Assembly (NCBI GenBank): GCA_019745415.1
Contig: JAIETF010000005.1
Location: 124,001 to 188,000 of the forward strand
Length of the DNA stretch: 64,000 bases
From: Candidatus Obscuribacterales bacterium
GTDB lineage: Bacteria; Cyanobacteriota; Vampirovibrionia; Obscuribacterales; Obscuribacteraceae
Reading direction: 5' to 3'
Below are positions 1-8,942 of this stretch, piece by piece. The notes beneath the pieces are model-generated. The model was not told where the DNA came from. It was given only the letters and a program-made list of their open reading frames with translations, and did no database searches. The number at the start of each line of letters is the position of its first letter. Positions within the stretch are counted from its first letter, which is position 1. A program made the translations under genes and the position numbers.

Positions 1-175
1 AATGATTAGCGAGCTCGGTAATGACATTGTGGCAAGGAAGCCCACCTTGATTTACTTGCAGCTGGAGCCTATCGGGGCTGAGCTTTCGCGTTTCGGCTTT
101 ATCGAGAAGTATTTGCATGGATACAGTTTGTTAGGTTATTGCGAAGGCAGTGCTGTTTATAAATTGCAGCAGTAG
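1..175 (+). CDS. C-terminal tail of a third family-B GT-C-like membrane protein (5' end outside window)
   Basis: The frame is open from the left edge (first complete codon at position 2) to TAG at 173-175. Its 57 residues align with the region before the C-terminal domain of the two full-length B proteins: GNDIVARKPTLIYLQ matches GKDITTNKVNLVLVQ, and FIEKYLHGYS matches FVDKYLSAYS. It stops right after the equivalent of the VYKY motif, so it lacks the helix-turn-helix and coiled coil of the two full B copies. The next gene's ATG directly abuts this stop, which suggests one operon. The paralogy is seen in the sequence; the function is only inferred from the full copies. Confidence 0.75.
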   Translation, partial: MISELGNDIVARKPTLIYLQLEPIGAELSRFGFIEKYLHGYSLLGYCEGSAVYKLQQ

Positions 176-2020
176 ATGATACTATTGACATACTTTGGGG
201 GATTGGTAGTGCAGGAAGGTTCTCAGGAGAAACAGCAGTCTGGAGGCGGATCTTGGATAGCTTCTCTGCTTGCTTCTTGGGTCGCTTCCGGGCTCGCTTC
301 TTGGGCTGCCTATGTGGCGCTGGTTCTTCCTGCTTTTCTTTTCATTGCTTCTGACTATTTGCGCCGCCGCGGCGATTTGTCTAGTCTGGTGGCGCAGAGA
401 CTCTTTATTAATGGCTTGGTCTGTCAAGACCAGGTGCCCTATATCGACTTTATCGATCTCAGCCAACCTATCATCTATGAACTCTTCAAGTTCCCCCCCT
501 TTTTGCATGGGCTCTTGCTTTCATTTGGTTTGGCTTGTCGTCTTGAAGAAGTAGTAAAGTCTCTTTTTCTTGTGCTCACCTTGCTCTCTTCCCTGGCTTC
601 TTTTTGCTTTGCTCGTTATGCCTTGAAGCGCCTGGCTGAAAGAACTACGGGCGGTGAATCTGCGCTGCTCTCGGGTGGGGAAGCCGGTTCTAATTCGCAG
701 CCTCTGGCTCTAGCTCGCGAGATCGAGATCGCGGCATTGCCTTTTGCCCTCGCCCCGGTGCTACTTGCCTACATGGCTCGTTTTCAGATTGGTGAAGTGC
801 AATATTTGATGGGCTTGGCTGCCATTCCTTGGCTGTTAATGCGCTATTTGGCTTATCGTGGTATCGAGTTTTCGGTCTGGCTCTCATTGCTTTGCGGGGC
901 GGTCATGGGGGTGGCCTTTTCACTCGAGTATCCCTATGTTTTAGTACCGCTTGTGCTTGAACTATTTATGGCCACTAGTTTTTGGCAGTTCAAGCCGATC
1001 CTCTCTTACAATCTTCTTGGTTTTGCCCTATCGGCTATGGTGGTGTTCCTGCGTTTGCGCAAGTGGCCTGAAGCCATGCAAAAGGCCTACTTCGAGTGGA
1101 TCATTCCTCTTCGGCAACTGCAATTCGGCGAACTGGATGAGATGATTCAGGGGCAGGGTTCTTCGCCCGATCTCTCTTACGTGTTTTACTTTTTCGTTGC
1201 CGTATGCGTTCTGTATATTTTCATCGACCGTCGGCTTCCAATTTTGCGACCCGCCGTTGCTACCGGCGTTATAGGGCTATTCTTTTTTATTTTAGAGAAG
1301 CAGGGTTTCACTCGCGATATCGTTTTGGCGATGTCCGGGCTTATCTTGGCTGCTTTGCTTAGCCTGGCTTATATAAGTCGCAGTTTCTCTAAGGCGGAAA
1401 GCTCATTCAGGCGCTTTGTCACGGTCGGGCTCAGTGCCGCCGTCGTTTTGTATGCCGGCTATTTCGCCTTCAGCATCGAGCATGACTATAGCGAGGGAAT
1501 CAATCCCCATCCGAAAGAAAAGAGCGCATTGCCGGACGTCAATTTGTTTGTGCAGCAGCACTCGCAGTGGCAGCATCCGGTTGCCATGTTTTGTGATTAT
1601 CCTGATTCTACTTTTCCGCTGCTCCTAAATTTAGAGCGCAGCTCCGGCACTATGCTCGTGAATAGTCGTCCGGTAAGGCTTTTGATGAAGCTGGAGCGAC
1701 TTTGTGTTTTAGATGAGCGCTGGAAGCGTCTCAAGAACCTGATAGTCGGCAATCTTGAGGCTGAGTTCTCCAGTGCTCGTGCCGATTTGGTTTTAGTGCA
1801 CGGCTGTTATCTGAAGGAGTTTATGGAAGCGAACGGCCTGCTCAAACTATTGCAAGAGAACTATAGCGAAGGCGGCTTTTGTTTGTTTCAGAGTGATAAC
1901 CGTCAACCTCGGGAGTTTCTTGGCTATTATTTCGGCTTTGACTCTTTCCTGCGCAGAAACACAAGCTTGCAGGCGCCACCGCCTAGGCAGAGTCGTACCG
2001 GGGGGCTAGAGGGTGGATAG
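176..2020 (+). CDS. Polytopic GT-C-like membrane protein, family A copy 1
   Basis: 614-residue integral membrane protein with roughly ten hydrophobic segments in the first 430 residues and a soluble tail of about 170. After the first segment comes RRGDLSSLVAQRLFINGL followed by VPYIDFIDLSQP. This layout (acidic loop, VPY-D-F-D motif, first long periplasmic loop) recalls GT-C glycosyltransferases of the PMT/ArnT type, which use polyprenyl-phosphate sugars. The assignment is by architecture only. It is a clear paralogue of the protein at 8943, sharing the GINPHP motif, DYPD and the LLxNLER block. The ATG at 176 has no visible ribosome site; a GTG at 209 follows GGGGGA and may be the true start. 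The next gene starts inside its last codons (8-nt overlap), so the two are probably translationally coupled. Confidence 0.7.
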   Translation: MILLTYFGGLVVQEGSQEKQQSGGGSWIASLLASWVASGLASWAAYVALVLPAFLFIASDYLRRRGDLSSLVAQRLFINGLVCQDQVPYIDFIDLSQPIIYELFKFPPFLHGLLLSFGLACRLEEVVKSLFLVLTLLSSLASFCFARYALKRLAERTTGGESALLSGGEAGSNSQPLALAREIEIAALPFALAPVLLAYMARFQIGEVQYLMGLAAIPWLLMRYLAYRGIEFSVWLSLLCGAVMGVAFSLEYPYVLVPLVLELFMATSFWQFKPILSYNLLGFALSAMVVFLRLRKWPEAMQKAYFEWIIPLRQLQFGELDEMIQGQGSSPDLSYVFYFFVAVCVLYIFIDRRLPILRPAVATGVIGLFFFILEKQGFTRDIVLAMSGLILAALLSLAYISRSFSKAESSFRRFVTVGLSAAVVLYAGYFAFSIEHDYSEGINPHPKEKSALPDVNLFVQQHSQWQHPVAMFCDYPDSTFPLLLNLERSSGTMLVNSRPVRLLMKLERLCVLDERWKRLKNLIVGNLEAEFSSARADLVLVHGCYLKEFMEANGLLKLLQENYSEGGFCLFQSDNRQPREFLGYYFGFDSFLRRNTSLQAPPPRQSRTGGLEGG

Positions 2021-3917
2021 TCTCAAACAGGAGAAGAAGAGACGTCTTGATCTGGTTTTTTTGTTGGTGGTTTTCTCTTTCCTAACCATCCTCAGTGCTA
2101 AGTTCCCATATTGGTTTTTGCACCAGCTGGCCATCAGCGCCGATCAGTCTGTATATGTCGAGAGCGGTAATCTAATTTTGCAGGGTAAGGTGCCCTATTT
2201 AGATTTCTTCGACTTCAATCCACCTTTAATTATGTATCTGAACGTGATACCTGTGGTAGTAGCAAAACTTTTCCATTTGCCCTTGCCGCTGGGTTTGAAT
2301 GTTACCGTGCAGTGTTTTCATATTGTCAGCACCGCCTTGTGTTCTTATTTTGTCTTTGCCTTTCGTCGTACCCTGTTGGCGCCGGCTTTTGTGCCTATGC
2401 TCTTTGCCTTTGCCCTCTATTCGCAAGGTTTGATTGCTGACCACGGGCAAAGAGAACATCTCTTTACCCTAGGCTTCATGCCTTTTTTCTTCCTCAGGGG
2501 CTTGCGTTATCTAAAGCAAGAGGAAAAGGAAATTGATAGGCGGTTGGCCATTTTTACCGGGGCCCTGGCCGGCTTGCTTATGTCACTCAAGCCGCATTTT
2601 GCCTTAATCTGGATCTTCGCCGAGCTTGGTTTTCTTTCTTATGCCGGAAGACTTTCTTTGGCACCAGTCGGGCGGCGCTGGCCCTATCCGGAGTTATTGG
2701 CACTCTTGGTGCCACCGCTAATCTACCTGGTTTGTTTCTTTTCTTTGCCTAAGCAAGCTTTGAGAGTCTTCTTCGATTTGGCGCTCACCGTCTATCAATA
2801 TGGCAGTCTCTGGGGGGCAAAGAGCTTTATGCATTCTCTTTGCGGTACCTATTATTTTACTGAACCATTCAATCAGTTTTTGATCGGAGCTTTTCTCTTT
2901 GTCATTTTGCGCAGGCGCAATCCCTGGTTGAGTGGTGCCTTTATGTTGGCGCTTGCTGGTCTCTTTAACTATCTCATTGGTGGTCATGCTTGGACTTATC
3001 GTCTTCTACCAATGGCTCTTTATAGTCAACTGCTTTTGGCTTTAGAGTGCGGCACCGTATTTAATATCGTTTACGAACACTGCAGGGAGCGCGTGCCGGG
3101 CATCGCTTTGCTGGCTTCACTCGGTTTATTCATTTATGCGGTGAATTATACCGGCGAATATTTCACCATGAATGAACGCGATTATGAAGCAGCCAAAGAA
3201 GAAGGGTTTGACCTGAGCAAGATTGGCTTTAGCGGCTTCAATCCGCGTGTGGATTTTGATAATACTTTTTATACCATCGTTGAAAATACCACCGCTCACG
3301 ATACGGTTGTCTACATGGGTTCGGGCATCAGACCTGGGTATCCAGCTCAGCTGCAGGCTGGTCGTCCACCGGGCAGTGTCTTCCTTTATGGTTATCCCCT
3401 TACTATGATTTCGCAGGCGCGCCAGACTAAGCCGTCTTTGAGTGCTGTCTTTGACCGTTTAGAAGCCGATACTATTGAGCGCTTCGGCAAGGACATTACC
3501 ACAAATAAGGTGAACTTGGTTTTGGTGCAAGACTGCCCAATAGCTGAATTGATCAAGCCTTATAACTTTGTCGACAAGTATCTGAGCGCTTATAGCCGAG
3601 TCTGTGAGGTGGATGGGGCGCAAGTCTACAAATACACCGGCGGCAAGGTCGATCTGTCTAGATACAGCACTGCCGCCCGTCGAGAAATCGTACTCAAGGT
3701 ATTAAGCGGGGTCTGGAGCGAAGAGCAAGCCGCTTCGGAGAAACAAGTTCCTTTGCCGGTGGTTAAAGATTGGGTGAAAAGGGGGCGGAAGGCTCTTGAT
3801 GATGGGTTGACCGACAGAGTGCTTGATGACAAGGGGGCGCTCTTGCAGAAGATGGAAGAGCTTTATCGCGAGAACTGGCGCCTCAATGAAGAAATTGGCA
3901 AGCTGCGGGCACCTTGA
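2013..3917 (+). CDS. Polytopic GT-C-like membrane protein with C-terminal helix-turn-helix, family B copy 1
   Basis: 634 residues, GTG start overlapping family A by 8 nt. The N-terminal half has about nine membrane segments; the first large loop carries DQSVYVESGNLILQGKVPY followed by LDFFDFNPP, again a GT-C-like arrangement. A soluble region follows with GSGIRPGYPAQLQAGRPPGS, almost identical in copy 2. Residues about 550-600 (EIVLKVLSGVWSEEQAASEK, then VPLPVVKDWVKRGRKAL) resemble the helix-turn-helix at the start of IS3-type OrfA proteins. The last 40 residues form a probable coiled coil. A sugar-transferase or lipid-linked substrate role is inference; no ligand motif proves it. The closest relative in the window is at 10658. 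Confidence 0.7.
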   Translation: MDSLKQEKKRRLDLVFLLVVFSFLTILSAKFPYWFLHQLAISADQSVYVESGNLILQGKVPYLDFFDFNPPLIMYLNVIPVVVAKLFHLPLPLGLNVTVQCFHIVSTALCSYFVFAFRRTLLAPAFVPMLFAFALYSQGLIADHGQREHLFTLGFMPFFFLRGLRYLKQEEKEIDRRLAIFTGALAGLLMSLKPHFALIWIFAELGFLSYAGRLSLAPVGRRWPYPELLALLVPPLIYLVCFFSLPKQALRVFFDLALTVYQYGSLWGAKSFMHSLCGTYYFTEPFNQFLIGAFLFVILRRRNPWLSGAFMLALAGLFNYLIGGHAWTYRLLPMALYSQLLLALECGTVFNIVYEHCRERVPGIALLASLGLFIYAVNYTGEYFTMNERDYEAAKEEGFDLSKIGFSGFNPRVDFDNTFYTIVENTTAHDTVVYMGSGIRPGYPAQLQAGRPPGSVFLYGYPLTMISQARQTKPSLSAVFDRLEADTIERFGKDITTNKVNLVLVQDCPIAELIKPYNFVDKYLSAYSRVCEVDGAQVYKYTGGKVDLSRYSTAARREIVLKVLSGVWSEEQAASEKQVPLPVVKDWVKRGRKALDDGLTDRVLDDKGALLQKMEELYRENWRLNEEIGKLRAP

Positions 3918-4001
3918 GTGAGATAGTTAGTCTGTCCAACCAAGATGTTTATCTAAAGCATCCCCCAATCTGTCTGACGCTCTAAATCTGCAAGTAATTT
4001 C

Positions 4002-4030
4002 ATGACTGCAGCCTGGCAAAGCCTTAGAAT
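4002..4030 (+). promoter_or_regulatory. Candidate sigma-70-type promoter for the TPR gene
   Basis: ATGACT (4002-4007), a 17-bp spacer and TAGAAT (4025-4030) precede the TPR gene start at 4076. Spacing is ideal, the -10 matches five of six consensus bases and the -35 four of six. Predicted from sequence only. Confidence 0.4.
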
Positions 4031-4075
4031 AGAGACGTATTGCTTTAATCTGAAGAAATCTAATCTGAAAAGCTC

Positions 4076-5659
4076 ATGTCAAGAATTAATAAAACTCAGC
4101 TAGTCCTGCTTGTCGCCCTCTCTTTCAGTCAGCCTCTGGCCTTTGCCGATGCTGTTACCTGGGAGAAGTATCTGAAAGAGGCTCAGGCTAGCTTAGCTGC
4201 CGGTAGTCTGGATAAAGCAGTAGAGAGTTATCGAAAAGCCCTTGAGGAAGCTAAAACCAGCGCTCTAGAGCCTAAGTTTGTTGCGGTTTCAATAAACGAT
4301 CTGGCAATGGCTTTGGTTAAGGCTGGTAAGAGCGATGAGGCTGAAGCCTTGTTCAAGGAGGCGATTGCTCTCAAAGAGAAGTCTTATGGTGCCGATGACG
4401 AGTCTTTAGTTTCCACTTTGGGCAATCTCGGTCAGCTCTATAAGGCCGCTAAGCGCTATCAGGACGCACGTTTGGCTTATCAGAGAGCGGTAACTATTAT
4501 TGAGAAAGGTTCGGACAAAGACGTCAAACTTATTCCTCTGGTCAATGCTCTGGCCGGCATTTCTATTGAGACCGGCGAACTTGATGATGCTGCTTTGCGT
4601 TTGCGGCGGGTGATCGAATTGGCGCGTGCCTCTGGTGACAATGCGGCTCTCTCTATTGCGCAGAATAATCTCGCCCTGGTTTTGCGCAAGCAAGGCAAGG
4701 CTGAGGAAGCTGAGGCTTTGTACAAAGATGTCTTAGCCAAGTCTGATAGCGGAAACGGTGTCAGGGGCGAAGACAAAGACCTCAATAAAGCCGCGGCATT
4801 GAACAATCTTGCTCGCTTGCACCGCGAGAAGGGCGAGTTTGATCAAGCTAAGCCACTTCTGCTCGAAGCTTACAATTTATTGGCTGGAAGGGGCGCCGAT
4901 GAGCCAACTACAGTGATTGTCACCCTCGACAATTTGGCCACTGTTTCAAAAGAACTCGGCGATTACAACGATGCGGTTAAGTATTATCGCGAAGCCCTCA
5001 AACTGCAAGCCGGCGTCAAAGGTCTCAGCCCCGAGAGCAAGGCTGATACCGATGCAGTACGGATGACCAATCTAGCATTAGCCCTGCTTAGTTCGGGCGA
5101 TACCACTGAGTCGGAGAAGCTTTTTAAAGATACAGTCACTACATTGGAAGTGCAGTACGGCAAGACTAGCTTGAAGTTGGCTCCGGCACTGGCTAATCTT
5201 GGCGAGCTCTATAGGCAGTCTGAAAAGTATGACCAAGCCGAGCCATTGCTGAAGCGTGCTTTTGATATCAGGCAGAGTAGCGATGCCAAAGACCCCAAGC
5301 TGGCAGATGCAGCCAACGATCTGGCCATACTCTACAAAGAGATGGGTCGCGATAAAGATTCCACCGACTATTTTGAAAAGTCTTTGGCGGTGCGCGAGAA
5401 TGCCCCCGATAGTGCTGAGTTGGCTACCGCTCTTAATAATTTGGCTCGCTCTTATCGCGAGCAAGGCGCTTATGATAAAGCTGAGTCTCTTTACAAAAGA
5501 GCACTGGCAATCAGAGAGAAAGTCTTTGGTGCTGATGATGCCAGCGTGGCGGCTGTGCTTCGAAATTATGCCAAGTTGCTGAAGTTGATGGGCAAAACTG
5601 ATGATGCACGCAACCTTAATGTGCGTGCTGCTGCAATCGAAGCTAAACAAGGACAGTAG
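4076..5659 (+). CDS. Secreted kinesin-light-chain-type TPR protein
   Basis: 527 residues with a signal peptide (basic MSRINK, hydrophobic stretch, cleavage near AFADA). The rest is a regular run of about ten TPR units of roughly 42 residues. Their recurring pattern is LNNLA...G....A..LYK.AL.I.EK, as in YDKAESLYKRALAIREKVFG, which is the TPR_10/TPR_12 kinesin light chain type. Such solenoids are protein-interaction scaffolds; export suggests a periplasmic or outer-membrane partner, which the sequence does not name. No catalytic domain is attached. It sits between the two A-B pairs, faces the convergent rlpA-like gene and has its own candidate promoter. Confidence 0.85.
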   Translation: MSRINKTQLVLLVALSFSQPLAFADAVTWEKYLKEAQASLAAGSLDKAVESYRKALEEAKTSALEPKFVAVSINDLAMALVKAGKSDEAEALFKEAIALKEKSYGADDESLVSTLGNLGQLYKAAKRYQDARLAYQRAVTIIEKGSDKDVKLIPLVNALAGISIETGELDDAALRLRRVIELARASGDNAALSIAQNNLALVLRKQGKAEEAEALYKDVLAKSDSGNGVRGEDKDLNKAAALNNLARLHREKGEFDQAKPLLLEAYNLLAGRGADEPTTVIVTLDNLATVSKELGDYNDAVKYYREALKLQAGVKGLSPESKADTDAVRMTNLALALLSSGDTTESEKLFKDTVTTLEVQYGKTSLKLAPALANLGELYRQSEKYDQAEPLLKRAFDIRQSSDAKDPKLADAANDLAILYKEMGRDKDSTDYFEKSLAVRENAPDSAELATALNNLARSYREQGAYDKAESLYKRALAIREKVFGADDASVAAVLRNYAKLLKLMGKTDDARNLNVRAAAIEAKQGQ

Positions 5660-5660
5660 A

Positions 5661-5685
5661 GTTCAATCAAGTTTGATTGTTGAAC
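5661..5685. terminator. Hairpin between convergent genes
   Basis: GTTCAA and ATCA on the left pair with TGAT and TTGAAC on the right, with a small bulge. It lies in the 29-bp gap between the stop codons of the TPR gene and the rlpA-like gene. There is no long T run, so termination is only suggested by position. Confidence 0.35.
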
Positions 5686-5688
5686 TGG

Positions 5689-6096
5689 TTAGTCGTCGTC
5701 ATCTATGACAGTGCAGTCGATATAGGCTACGCCTCTAGGCAAGGTTCCCAGCTGCCGAGCCGCTTCTTTAGCCAGGTCCATCACCCTGCCATGGGCGTAA
5801 GGTCCACGGTCGTTTACCTTAATCACTATCGACTTGCCGGTCTTGGGGTCTTCGACAAGCACTTTGGTATGGAAGGGCAACTTAAGGTGAGCGGCGGTGA
5901 GTTTATTCATATCGAAGGTTTCACCGGAGGCTGTTTTTCGTCCATGAAAGGGAATGCCGTACCACGAGGCATTGCCGCTGAAATTGGAAGGATAAGAGGG
6001 TTTCTTTGCTTGCTTAGCCGGGGCGGCCAGGCAAGCCGGGAAGCTCTGTTGAATTGTTAATGCCGATAAGGCTGCCAGGTATACGCACTTATTCAT
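5689..6096 (-). CDS. RlpA-like double-psi beta-barrel protein, exported
   Basis: 135 residues: signal peptide to about residue 25, a short linker, then one RlpA-type double-psi barrel. Family hallmarks are visible: GNASWYG near the domain start, ASGE, TAAHLKLPFHTKV and VNDRGPYAHGRVMDL. In RlpA the Asp of NDRGP and the nearby His belong to the lytic transglycosylase active site, and both appear kept. There is no SPOR domain, so septal targeting cannot be assumed; this is the short form often called RlpA-like septal ring lytic transglycosylase. It lies 3 bp downstream of the lipoprotein gene, so the two are probably co-transcribed. Confidence 0.88.
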   Translation of the reverse strand: MNKCVYLAALSALTIQQSFPACLAAPAKQAKKPSYPSNFSGNASWYGIPFHGRKTASGETFDMNKLTAAHLKLPFHTKVLVEDPKTGKSIVIKVNDRGPYAHGRVMDLAKEAARQLGTLPRGVAYIDCTVIDDDD

Positions 6097-6099
6097 AGC

Positions 6100-6513
6100 C
6101 TATTCCAAATTGATCTGTACTTGTGACTTACCCCCATCTTTCTTCACATCAACATGTGGAGTCGAAACATTTACAGAACCGGCTGATTCGTCTATGTCAA
6201 CTTTTATGCCCGGCAGGTCTACTTTGACCTTGCCGCCTTTGCCAGCTTTATCGTCTATAGTCAGCGTTTTATCCGTTTCATTCTGACTGCCGGGATTATC
6301 GTCGCTGCCGGCAGTGCTTTCCACTTCTTTCTCAGTGATTGTCGTTTTTCCGTCGGTTCCTATGGTGACCGAGGTTTCTTCTTTCTTGACCGTGCTCTTG
6401 GTCTCGCTGCTTTCTTGATTGTCGCTCTGACAAGCGCTAAGGCTCAATACCAAAACGGTTATGGCAGTCAGGGCTAGGGTTTGACTGAGGCGTTGGGGCA
6501 ATGTTTGATTCAT
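6100..6513 (-). CDS. Putative lipoprotein, acidic
   Basis: 137 residues. The N-terminus has a basic region, a hydrophobic stretch and the lipobox LSAC at about residues 26-29, so the mature protein probably starts at a lipidated Cys. The mature part is Ser/Thr/Glu/Lys-rich with a repeated TVKKEE/TITEKE style and ends in alternating hydrophobic residues (KVKVDLPGIKVDIDES), which suggests beta strands. No known domain is recognised. It precedes the rlpA-like gene in the same direction, so a cell-envelope role is likely. The 5' end faces the divergent GlsB-like gene; if that gene starts at 6558 the two do not overlap. Confidence 0.75.
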   Translation of the reverse strand: MNQTLPQRLSQTLALTAITVLVLSLSACQSDNQESSETKSTVKKEETSVTIGTDGKTTITEKEVESTAGSDDNPGSQNETDKTLTIDDKAGKGGKVKVDLPGIKVDIDESAGSVNVSTPHVDVKKDGGKSQVQINLE

Positions 6514-6557
6514 TTCATTTATGCTTTTTAGAAGAAAGACAGGGCTATTATAACCCT

Positions 6558-6866
6558 ATGGATATTTTGCACTTTGTCTTTTATATAGTTGTATCCGCCC
6601 TCTGCGCCGGGCTCGCCACCACTGTGCTGCCCGGCGGTGCACAGGCTAAGACCGGCTCAGCTTTTTTATACAAAGCGCTGATGGGAATAATCGGGGCTTG
6701 GCTGGGAGATTTGCTTATCGGACCAGTCGGGCCTAGCTTAGAAGGCGTTCGCCTTTTGCCGGCGCTGGTTGGTTCCTTCCTTCTGGTTTTGCTTTTGTCT
6801 CTTACCTCATCGCTGTTGGCGGCTCTGCCTGGTGTAGGCAAGTCTAAGGGCGGCAAGAGAGCCTAG
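6558..6866 (+). CDS. GlsB/YeaQ/YmgE-like small membrane protein
   Basis: About 102 residues from the chosen ATG. Three hydrophobic segments with a glycine-rich pattern (GIIGAWLGDLLIGPVG) resemble the transglycosylase-associated / GlsB-YeaQ-YmgE family of small, often stress-linked membrane proteins; their biochemical role is not settled. An in-frame ATG at 6501 would add 19 unusual residues and overlap the divergent lipoprotein start, so 6558 is preferred. TATTAT at 6546-6551 sits where a -10 box would put the transcript start on this ATG, so the message may be leaderless. The basic tail GKSKGGKRA is probably cytoplasmic. Confidence 0.65.
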   Translation: MDILHFVFYIVVSALCAGLATTVLPGGAQAKTGSAFLYKALMGIIGAWLGDLLIGPVGPSLEGVRLLPALVGSFLLVLLLSLTSSLLAALPGVGKSKGGKRA

Positions 6867-6871
6867 CCTAA

Positions 6872-8824
6872 CTAGCCCACTATGACTACTGGGCGCCGGG
6901 TCGGGTCTATTTCTATCTCTCGCAAAATCTCGCGGGTGACAGGAGCTGTTTCTCCCTCGCCAAGGAAGATGTATTTGAAGACATAGCCCAGAGGACTGCC
7001 CTCGGTCCAACCGAAGTAGGCATGTGGTAAGGTGCCGGTCTGGTCTCTGATTTCAAGCAAGATGGCCGCTATAGCGTTGGGAATAGCTGGACTATTGCAA
7101 CGCCAGACCTTATGTCCGTCGATGACTGCCCCACTTACCTCAAGGCAGTTGTCAATGAATTCGCTGGGATCGCTTAGAGTCACTTCCAAAAATATAAAGC
7201 CGGCTTCATCATGGGTTAGCTTGTGAATTTTCCTGGTTTCGCTTTCCTTGGCTTGGTAATTGGTATTGCCAGGTCGATGGGTGAGCAAATTGATCTGCTT
7301 GGTGGGCTTATTGAGAGCTTCTTCAATGAAAGACTGTGCCACCTCATCGAACTTTACCTGGGCGATGCGCAATTCAAGAGAGCGCATCGCTCTTGAAATA
7401 AGAGAGGTGAGCAAGATAGAGCCTATGAAGAAAGAGGCTATTTGCAGACCTTCCGGTCTTTCATGCATGTTGGCGATTGTTGTATAGATGAAGATAAGCA
7501 GAATGGCTGTGTAGTGAGTTCTCTTCCATTTGCTTTCCTTCCAGGCGGCCATGGTCACAGCCAGGCTGGCTGACGTGAAGAGTACCAGCACCCCGGTGGC
7601 ATAAGCACCAGCTTGAGCGTCGACATTGGCTTTGAATAAAACCGTCACTACAAAGCTAACGGCTGTGAAGAACAGTACTAGTGGTCTGATCGCCTGAGCC
7701 CAGCCCGGAGCCATGCCGTAGCGAGGCAGGTAGCGCGGCACCAAGTTGAGCAGACCAGCCATGGCCGAAGCGCCGGCAAACCAGAGAATGCTGATGGTGC
7801 TGATATCGTATATGGTGCCAAAGGCGTGCCCACCAAACTTGTGGGCCAGGTAGGCTAGGGCTCTGCCGTTGGCTTCACCGCCTTCTGCAAAGGCTTGAGC
7901 TGGGATCAATACTGTAGTAATAACGCTTGAAATCAGTAAGAGACCAGCCATTAATATGGCGGCGGTGCTGAGCAAAAGCTTTGTGTTTTTTACTCGGGCT
8001 GCTACTTCGGCTTCGTGTCCTAGTTTCTCTTCCTCTTCTTTCTTGAGCCCCTGTACCAGTGGCATCACCGCCACACCGGTTTCAAATCCAGACATACCAA
8101 GGGCCAGTTTAGGGAAGAGAATGAGTGATACCCCGATCATTTGCGGCACTGATCTGAACTGTGTAAACAAGCTTGCATGCCAGTTTTGCAAGAGAAAGGG
8201 CTTGTCTATTATTTCGCAAATAGCCCAGTAGGCGACAAAGCAATTGACCGCTAGATAGAGACCGACTAGAACCACGGCCAGTCCGATCGCTTCTTTGAAG
8301 CCTTTTAAAAAGATGAGACATAGAATCAAAATAAGCACAGATGTGACCAAGACTCGGTCAGAAAGGGCGGCTGGCCAAGCCGGATTCTCGACAATATGTG
8401 CGGTGGCGTCTGCCGCCGAAAGAGTAATAGTAATGATAAAGTCGGTTGCGGCAAAGCCAAGCAAAATTAGAATCAGCGCCTTGCCGAACCAGCCCGGTAG
8501 AAGTTTTTCTAGCATGGCGATACTGCCCTGACCATGTGGGCTGGCTTTTGCCACGCGACCGTAAAGGGGGACTAACCCAATGAGCGTGACAAGCACCACT
8601 ATGGCTGTGGCCAAAGGCGAGAGTATGCCGGCAGCCAGGAAGGCTATACCGGGCTGGTAGCCAAGTGTGGAAAAGTAGTCGACACCAGTCAGGCACATAA
8701 CCTGCCACCAGGGTGCCTTATCTTTATGTTCGCCTTTATTCTGGTCTCTTACGCCCTGCAATAGCCAGCGGCGTATTCGGTTAACCATTCCAGGGTCTCG
8801 TTTCTCAAATGCCAGAGTTGTCAT
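6872..8824 (-). CDS. APC-superfamily permease with C-terminal cytosolic domain
   Basis: 650 residues. After a basic N-terminal tail come about twelve membrane segments (residues about 45-470), beginning with [20 protein letters not shown], typical of amino acid/polyamine/organocation transporters. A further [11 protein letters not shown] segment fits the helix-6 region of the fold. The last 170 residues are soluble and probably cytosolic. The substrate cannot be read from sequence; database members are mostly labelled amino acid transporter. It is convergent with the GlsB-like gene (5-bp gap) and divergent from family A copy 2. No partner gene suggests a substrate. Confidence 0.8.
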   Translation of the reverse strand: MTTLAFEKRDPGMVNRIRRWLLQGVRDQNKGEHKDKAPWWQVMCLTGVDYFSTLGYQPGIAFLAAGILSPLATAIVVLVTLIGLVPLYGRVAKASPHGQGSIAMLEKLLPGWFGKALILILLGFAATDFIITITLSAADATAHIVENPAWPAALSDRVLVTSVLILILCLIFLKGFKEAIGLAVVLVGLYLAVNCFVAYWAICEIIDKPFLLQNWHASLFTQFRSVPQMIGVSLILFPKLALGMSGFETGVAVMPLVQGLKKEEEEKLGHEAEVAARVKNTKLLLSTAAILMAGLLLISSVITTVLIPAQAFAEGGEANGRALAYLAHKFGGHAFGTIYDISTISILWFAGASAMAGLLNLVPRYLPRYGMAPGWAQAIRPLVLFFTAVSFVVTVLFKANVDAQAGAYATGVLVLFTSASLAVTMAAWKESKWKRTHYTAILLIFIYTTIANMHERPEGLQIASFFIGSILLTSLISRAMRSLELRIAQVKFDEVAQSFIEEALNKPTKQINLLTHRPGNTNYQAKESETRKIHKLTHDEAGFIFLEVTLSDPSEFIDNCLEVSGAVIDGHKVWRCNSPAIPNAIAAILLEIRDQTGTLPHAYFGWTEGSPLGYVFKYIFLGEGETAPVTREILREIEIDPTRRPVVIVG

Positions 8825-8906
8825 AATGACTATATTCTGGCGCTGCTTCCATCAAGAAAGCATAAAGCAAGAATCATTTCGCTGTCATTAACGGCTCTTG
8901 GCGTAG

Positions 8907-8931
8907 TTGATTCCATAATCAATATATGGAG
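8907..8931 (+). promoter_or_regulatory. Inverted repeat and ribosome site upstream of A-B copy 2
   Basis: TTGATT (8907-8912), four bases, AATCAA (8917-8922) form a perfect small inverted repeat just ahead of GGAG (8928-8931). The start ATG is at 8943, so the ribosome-site spacing is slightly long. The repeat could be a regulator half-site pair; no evidence beyond symmetry. Confidence 0.3.
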
Positions 8932-8942
8932 ATAATAAGCGC

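Noticed and set aside
5078..5650. 190-residue reading frame on the minus strand opposite the TPR gene
   Set aside because: It lies entirely within the TPR gene, whose repeat pattern and signal peptide are clear; the antisense frame is a codon-bias shadow with no domain pattern.
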